Positions 14,829 through 17,951 of a stretch of DNA of 17,951 bases are shown here, piece after piece (positions within the stretch are counted from its first letter, which is position 1; the number at the start of each line of letters is the position of its first letter). The stretch spans positions 1 to 17,951 of the forward strand of contig JAGLMJ010000012.1 in NCBI GenBank assembly GCA_023140095.1. Reading direction: 5' to 3'. Source of the stretch: Candidatus Omnitrophota bacterium. Its GTDB lineage: Bacteria > Omnitrophota > Koll11 > Zapsychrales > Zapsychraceae. The position numbers were made by a program, and so were the translations under genes. The notes under the pieces are model-generated. The model ran no database searches and was not told where the DNA came from. It was given only the letters and a program-made list of their open reading frames with translations.

Positions 14829-15887
14829 GACCGGATACGACCCCACGATCTTCAGATATTTACACATGCCTTCCAGCTGTTCTAACGCCTTCTTGACATT
14901 CTTATCCTGACGGTGGCCTTCAAAATCAACAAAGAAATAATAATCCCACGCTTTCTTTTTTGAGGGTCGCGATTCAATTTTTGTTAAATTGATCTTATTT
15001 CTATAAAAGGGCGTCAACATCGCGTGCAAGGCGCCCATTTTATCCTTGATCGAAAAGATGATCGACGTGCGGTCCCTTCCCGTCGGGGGAACATCCTGCG
15101 TCGAGATGATCAAGAACCGTGTCGTATTATGCGCAACATCCTGGATATTGCGTTTAAGTACTTTTATGTTATATATCTTCGCCGCCTCCAAAGATGCGAT
15201 CGCGGCAGCATTTTTCTCCTTCACGGCTCTTTCAACAGCATCCGTTGTCGAAGCCACCCAGATCTCCTTGGCTAACTGCGGAGGTAAATTTTGCAAAAGC
15301 CAGTTCCGGCATTGGCCGAAAACCTGTGGATTTGAATAAACCTTCTTGATATTTCTCATCGATATGTTGGAGAGAAGATTGTGCGAAACCTTCAGCAATC
15401 GCTGGGCGCATACTTTAAGTTCAGAATCAACTAACAAATCGACAGTATGGGTCACCGCTCCCTCGGTAGAATTCTCGACCGGAACGACCCCATAATCACA
15501 TTCCCCATGTTCGACCTTCTCAAAGACCTCAGCAATGCTGCTGCAAGGGATATACTCAACCAGCGACCCAAACTGCTGCTTTGCCGCCATGTAGGTGAAT
15601 GAACCGGCTGTTCCCAGATGCGCAATATGACTGATCTTCTCCAGGGCCAAAGAACTTGACATGATCTCCCGGTAGACCGCTTCAAAGGATTCAATGGTCA
15701 TCGGCCCTTTATTCAGCTGCTCGATCCTTTTGAGAACTTCCTTTTCCCTGGCGGGAGAATAGATTCCTTTTTTAGCCTTTGTTTTGATCTCCCCGATTGC
15801 CCGGCTTATCTTGGCGCGGCCATTGAGTAGATCGACGATTTTCTCGTCAATGTCATTAATTTTTTTGCGTAGATTCTTCAGGTTCAT
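14826..15887 (-). CDS. pheA: Bifunctional chorismate mutase/prephenate dehydratase (P-protein)
   Basis: This protein converts chorismate to prephenate and then to phenylpyruvate for phenylalanine. Numbered from ATG 15885-15887 (353 residues), it has an AroQ-type chorismate mutase domain (about 1-83; LRKKINDIDEKIVDLLNGRA), a prephenate dehydratase domain (about 88-262) with VPVENSTEGAV and the catalytic TTRF (255-258), and a C-terminal ACT domain (about 273-353) with GALH (285-288) and ESRP (305-308), the usual phenylalanine-sensing motifs. Feedback inhibition by phenylalanine is therefore expected. The chosen ATG lies inside the end of scpB (32-nt overlap); a TTG 30 nt further upstream is the alternative. 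The ribosome site is weak (GGAAA), so coupling to scpB is likely. Confidence 0.95.
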   Translation of the reverse strand: MNLKNLRKKINDIDEKIVDLLNGRAKISRAIGEIKTKAKKGIYSPAREKEVLKRIEQLNKGPMTIESFEAVYREIMSSSLALEKISHIAHLGTAGSFTYMAAKQQFGSLVEYIPCSSIAEVFEKVEHGECDYGVVPVENSTEGAVTHTVDLLVDSELKVCAQRLLKVSHNLLSNISMRNIKKVYSNPQVFGQCRNWLLQNLPPQLAKEIWVASTTDAVERAVKEKNAAAIASLEAAKIYNIKVLKRNIQDVAHNTTRFLIISTQDVPPTGRDRTSIIFSIKDKMGALHAMLTPFYRNKINLTKIESRPSKKKAWDYYFFVDFEGHRQDKNVKKALEQLEGMCKYLKIVGSYPV

Positions 15888-16695
15888 TTTCCATGCCCCG
15901 TTCTTGTGTTTCCCCAATAAGGTCTTCCGTTAATTCTTCCGGAACCTCTAATTTTTCTTCCCCGTCCATTCCTTCAGCCTCGGGAACGCTCACCTCCCCC
16001 TCTTCTTGAATTTGGGGTAACTCTTCCTGCGCTCCTTCGTCGGCTTCTGCCATCTCAGTTTCCGACGAAGGATCCTCAACCGCTTCCCCTTCATCATCAG
16101 CTTCAATGATGTTGCTTTCTGCCGCCGGCTGAAGGGTCGGAAATTCTTCCAATGTAGGAAGATCATCCACAGACTTTAAGCCGAAATATTCAAGGAATTG
16201 CTTTGTCGTCCCATAAAGATACGGACGACCGGGAACGTCTTTGCGCCCGATCACCTTGATCAACTCTTTATTGAGTAGATGCGCGACAACACCGTCGGAA
16301 TTCACGCCCCGGATCAGTTCGATATCCGAGCGTGTGACAGGCTGCTTGTAAGCAATGATCGCCATGCTTTCAAGCGCCGGCTTCGATAATTTTTCCTTGT
16401 GTTTTGTTTTGTAAAAACTCCGCAGGTACGAAGCATAGGCCGGATTGCTCAGCATCTGGTATCCGCCAGCGATCTCGACGATCATGATCCCGCCCTTTCT
16501 GTCTTCATACCCATCCTGCAAGATCGTAATAGCCTTTTTGATATCAGCGGCGCCGACCGTCTCAAGAACCTTCTTGATCTGATCGATCGTCACGGGCCTC
16601 TCGTTAACAAACAAAAGAGATTCGACAACCCCTTTAACATGTTGAAACTGTTCATTGATGTCCTTTGTTGTATTCTCTGCGTTTAAATCTTCCAT
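15856..16695 (-). CDS. scpB: Segregation and condensation protein B with long acidic tail
   Basis: ScpB is the winged-helix kleisin partner of the SMC-ScpA condensin complex, which organises the chromosome. Residues about 14-180 hold the conserved core (VKGVVESLLFVNERPVTIDQIKKVL, written here as VKGVVESLLF and NERPVTIDQI; then ALESMAIIAYKQPVTR, IRGVNSD, and VPGRPYLYGTTKQFLEYFGL). Residues 191-279 are an added low-complexity tail in which 34 of 89 residues are D or E and only three are K or R. ScpB proteins vary at this end, but the tail is long. The ATG overlaps the ruvA stop by one base (TGATG). No scpA gene is in the window; its usual partner must be elsewhere. Confidence 0.94.
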   Translation of the reverse strand: MEDLNAENTTKDINEQFQHVKGVVESLLFVNERPVTIDQIKKVLETVGAADIKKAITILQDGYEDRKGGIMIVEIAGGYQMLSNPAYASYLRSFYKTKHKEKLSKPALESMAIIAYKQPVTRSDIELIRGVNSDGVVAHLLNKELIKVIGRKDVPGRPYLYGTTKQFLEYFGLKSVDDLPTLEEFPTLQPAAESNIIEADDEGEAVEDPSSETEMAEADEGAQEELPQIQEEGEVSVPEAEGMDGEEKLEVPEELTEDLIGETQERGMENEPEESTQKN

Positions 16696-17324
16696 CAGCC
16701 TCTTATCCTCTGTTTATAGATCTCGTTGAGTAGTCCTTCTGTTGTTTGAATATCCTTTGACCGCCCCAAGGCTTTTTCGATCATGTCACGGGCCTCTTGT
16801 TTTTTGTATTGAAGCTGCAGAAGAACTTCCAGGGCTTCTTCCTGCCAAGGCAGAGCAGCCGATCTTTCTTCATGCGCGGCACGTTTATCCTGGATCAAGC
16901 CGAATTTGCCAACCTTTCCCTGCAACTTTGCCACAACCTCTTTGGCGCGTTGCATGCCGATACCGGGCAAGGTCTTCAAATATTTAATATCACCCTCGTC
17001 GATCGCGCGAGTAATATCGCAGATCGGCTTATCGAGCGCCCGGACCGCGGCGCGCGGGCCGATCCCTGAAACTTTGATAAATTGCTGGAAGAAGTCGCGC
17101 TCAATTTCATTGATAAAACCGATCAAAAGGGGCAAACCGCTTGAAGGACTGATCTGAAAATAGTGATACGTAATTAAATGTACGTTGCCGTCTTTATCTT
17201 TTGTTTCATCAATGCGCGCAAGCACGGATGCCGGAACAATGATCTCATAAAACAATCCGTTAACATCAACCACAAGAGATTGTTCTTTTTTTTCAGCAAG
17301 CTTTCCGGCTATTTGAACGATCAT
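16695..17324 (-). CDS. ruvA: Holliday junction branch migration protein RuvA
   Basis: RuvA binds four-way DNA junctions and loads the RuvB motor. The 209 residues have the N-terminal OB-fold domain (1-64), two helix-hairpin-helix motifs (VSGIGPRAA, 85-93; LPGIGMQRAKE, 119-129), a linker and the RuvB-contacting C-terminal domain (about 158-209). The start overlaps the ruvC stop by 4 nt (ATGA). The gene after it is scpB, not ruvB. Confidence 0.96.
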   Translation of the reverse strand: MIVQIAGKLAEKKEQSLVVDVNGLFYEIIVPASVLARIDETKDKDGNVHLITYHYFQISPSSGLPLLIGFINEIERDFFQQFIKVSGIGPRAAVRALDKPICDITRAIDEGDIKYLKTLPGIGMQRAKEVVAKLQGKVGKFGLIQDKRAAHEERSAALPWQEEALEVLLQLQYKKQEARDMIEKALGRSKDIQTTEGLLNEIYKQRIRG

Positions 17325-17806
17325 AATTGGTAACCCTGCATGCGCACATATCCTAAGGCCAGCGCCAAAGCATCACTTGCATCCAATGGCAGCTTCTCCC
17401 CGTCGATCCTTAAGATGTCCGCCACAATCCTTCTCGTCTGAACTTTTGTCGCGTTCCCGTTGCCTGTCAGGGACTTTCGAATACGCTTGACGCTATGTTC
17501 AGCTAATTCGACTCCCCTCTCGGCGCATAACAGGCAAATAACTCCCCGCACATGCCCCAGCTTGCTTGCGGTGACCGGATGCTTAGAATGGGCATATAAT
17601 TTTTCAAGAACGAGAACTTGCGGTTTATACCCTTCGATCAAACCGCCCAGGATCTTATAAACGGTTTGGATGCGATTCTGGATGAGATCTTTTGTCTTTG
17701 GTTCGACCGTTCCGGTCTCAAGCAATGTCACCGACCGATTGCCAGCCTCGATACATCCGTAACCGGTTGCCTTCAATCCTGGGTCAATGCCGAGTATCTT
17801 CATCAT
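17321..17806 (-). CDS. ruvC: Holliday junction resolvase RuvC
   Basis: RuvC cuts Holliday junctions. The 161 residues are the normal length, and the four acidic catalytic residues are all present: D8 in GIDPG, E69 in VLVLEKLYA, and D142 and D145 in LDASDALALALGY. Two adjacent ATG codons start the gene; I give the first, which overlaps the yebC stop as ATGA. The yebC-ruvC-ruvA order is common in bacteria. Confidence 0.96.
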   Translation of the reverse strand: MMKILGIDPGLKATGYGCIEAGNRSVTLLETGTVEPKTKDLIQNRIQTVYKILGGLIEGYKPQVLVLEKLYAHSKHPVTASKLGHVRGVICLLCAERGVELAEHSVKRIRKSLTGNGNATKVQTRRIVADILRIDGEKLPLDASDALALALGYVRMQGYQL

Positions 17807-17949
17807 TCTTCGGCGATCTTGTCCAGTTCTTCATCGGGAATATCAAAATTCGCATAAACGTTTTGAATGTCTTCGTGATCCTCCAGCCCTTCCATTAAGC
17901 CCATCAACGCTTTCGCATCAGCGTCGACAACCTTCACAGTCGTACTAGG
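17803..17949 (-). CDS. yebC: YebC/TACO1-family protein, C-terminal end (cut by window edge)
   Basis: The last 48 codons of a minus-strand gene enter from the right edge and end at TGA (17803-17805). The segment LMGLMEGLEDHEDIQNVYAN and the following FDIPDEELDKIAEE are the characteristic C-terminus of YebC/TACO1 proteins, described as transcriptional regulators and, more recently, as translation factors that help ribosomes through difficult sequences. The stop overlaps the ruvC start, which matches the usual yebC-ruvC-ruvA neighbourhood. The reading frame is open to the window edge. Confidence 0.92.
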   Translation of the reverse strand, partial: PSTTVKVVDADAKALMGLMEGLEDHEDIQNVYANFDIPDEELDKIAEE

Positions 17950-17951
17950 CA

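Noticed and set aside
1..17951. CRISPR array, tRNA, rRNA, prophage, toxin-antitoxin or defence system
   Set aside because: No regularly spaced repeats, no tRNA-like cloverleaf that I could recognise and no nuclease, methylase or phage structural gene were seen; apart from one unknown small protein, one lipoprotein and one cut-off fragment, all coding regions belong to housekeeping families.

Overview
The window (about 18 kb) looks like a chromosomal segment of a Gram-negative-type bacterium known mostly from metagenomes. My best guess is Candidatus Omnitrophota or a related PVC-side phylum. That guess rests on gene content and order (yebC-ruvC-ruvA-scpB, then an aromatic amino-acid cassette, then cmk-lepA-lepB-pgsA-plsY) and on moderate GC; it is inference, because no rRNA or other phylogenetic marker was compared. 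Nearly everything is housekeeping. The most unusual element is an ORF-less group IIC intron.

Left part (1-5504). A cut-off plus-strand gene of unknown function converges on a minus-strand E1-like adenylyltransferase (HesA/MoeB/ThiF family). That gene lies downstream of an adrenodoxin-reductase-type ferredoxin-NADP reductase, separated from it by a long imperfect inverted repeat with an 11-bp tandem duplication. The reductase is transcribed divergently from the three-gene proton-translocating transhydrogenase operon (pntAA-pntAB-pntB). Two sigma70-like promoters lie back to back in the shared 157-bp gap. The pnt promoter is so close to the pntAA start codon that its transcript should be leaderless or nearly so. 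Both transcription units act on NADPH supply.

Middle (5505-6996). On the minus strand sits a roughly 760-nt group II intron of class IIC: the GTGCG 5' end, a domain V with a CGC triad, and a domain VI hairpin are visible. It has no reverse-transcriptase gene and is inserted just past a Rho-independent terminator, as class IIC introns typically are. Upstream of the terminator is a 117-codon gene of unknown function with its own extended -10 promoter. Several hairpins, and a duplicated 17-19 nt motif, cluster at the gene's 3' end.

Right part (6997-17951). Fourteen genes lie in one direction on the minus strand, mostly with start/stop overlaps or gaps of a few bases. In transcription order they are yebC (partial), ruvC, ruvA, scpB, pheA, hisC, aroF-type DAHP synthase, tyrA, cmk, lepA, lepB, a small lipoprotein, pgsA and plsY. 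Only two gaps exceed 100 bp (hisC/pheA and tyrA/aroF), and both contain hairpins. The block joins Holliday-junction processing, chromosome segregation, phenylalanine/tyrosine synthesis (DAHP synthase at the entry; P-protein and TyrA at the branch point; HisC probably the shared transaminase), nucleotide metabolism, translation, protein export and phospholipid synthesis. No tRNA, rRNA, CRISPR array, prophage or recognisable defence system was seen.
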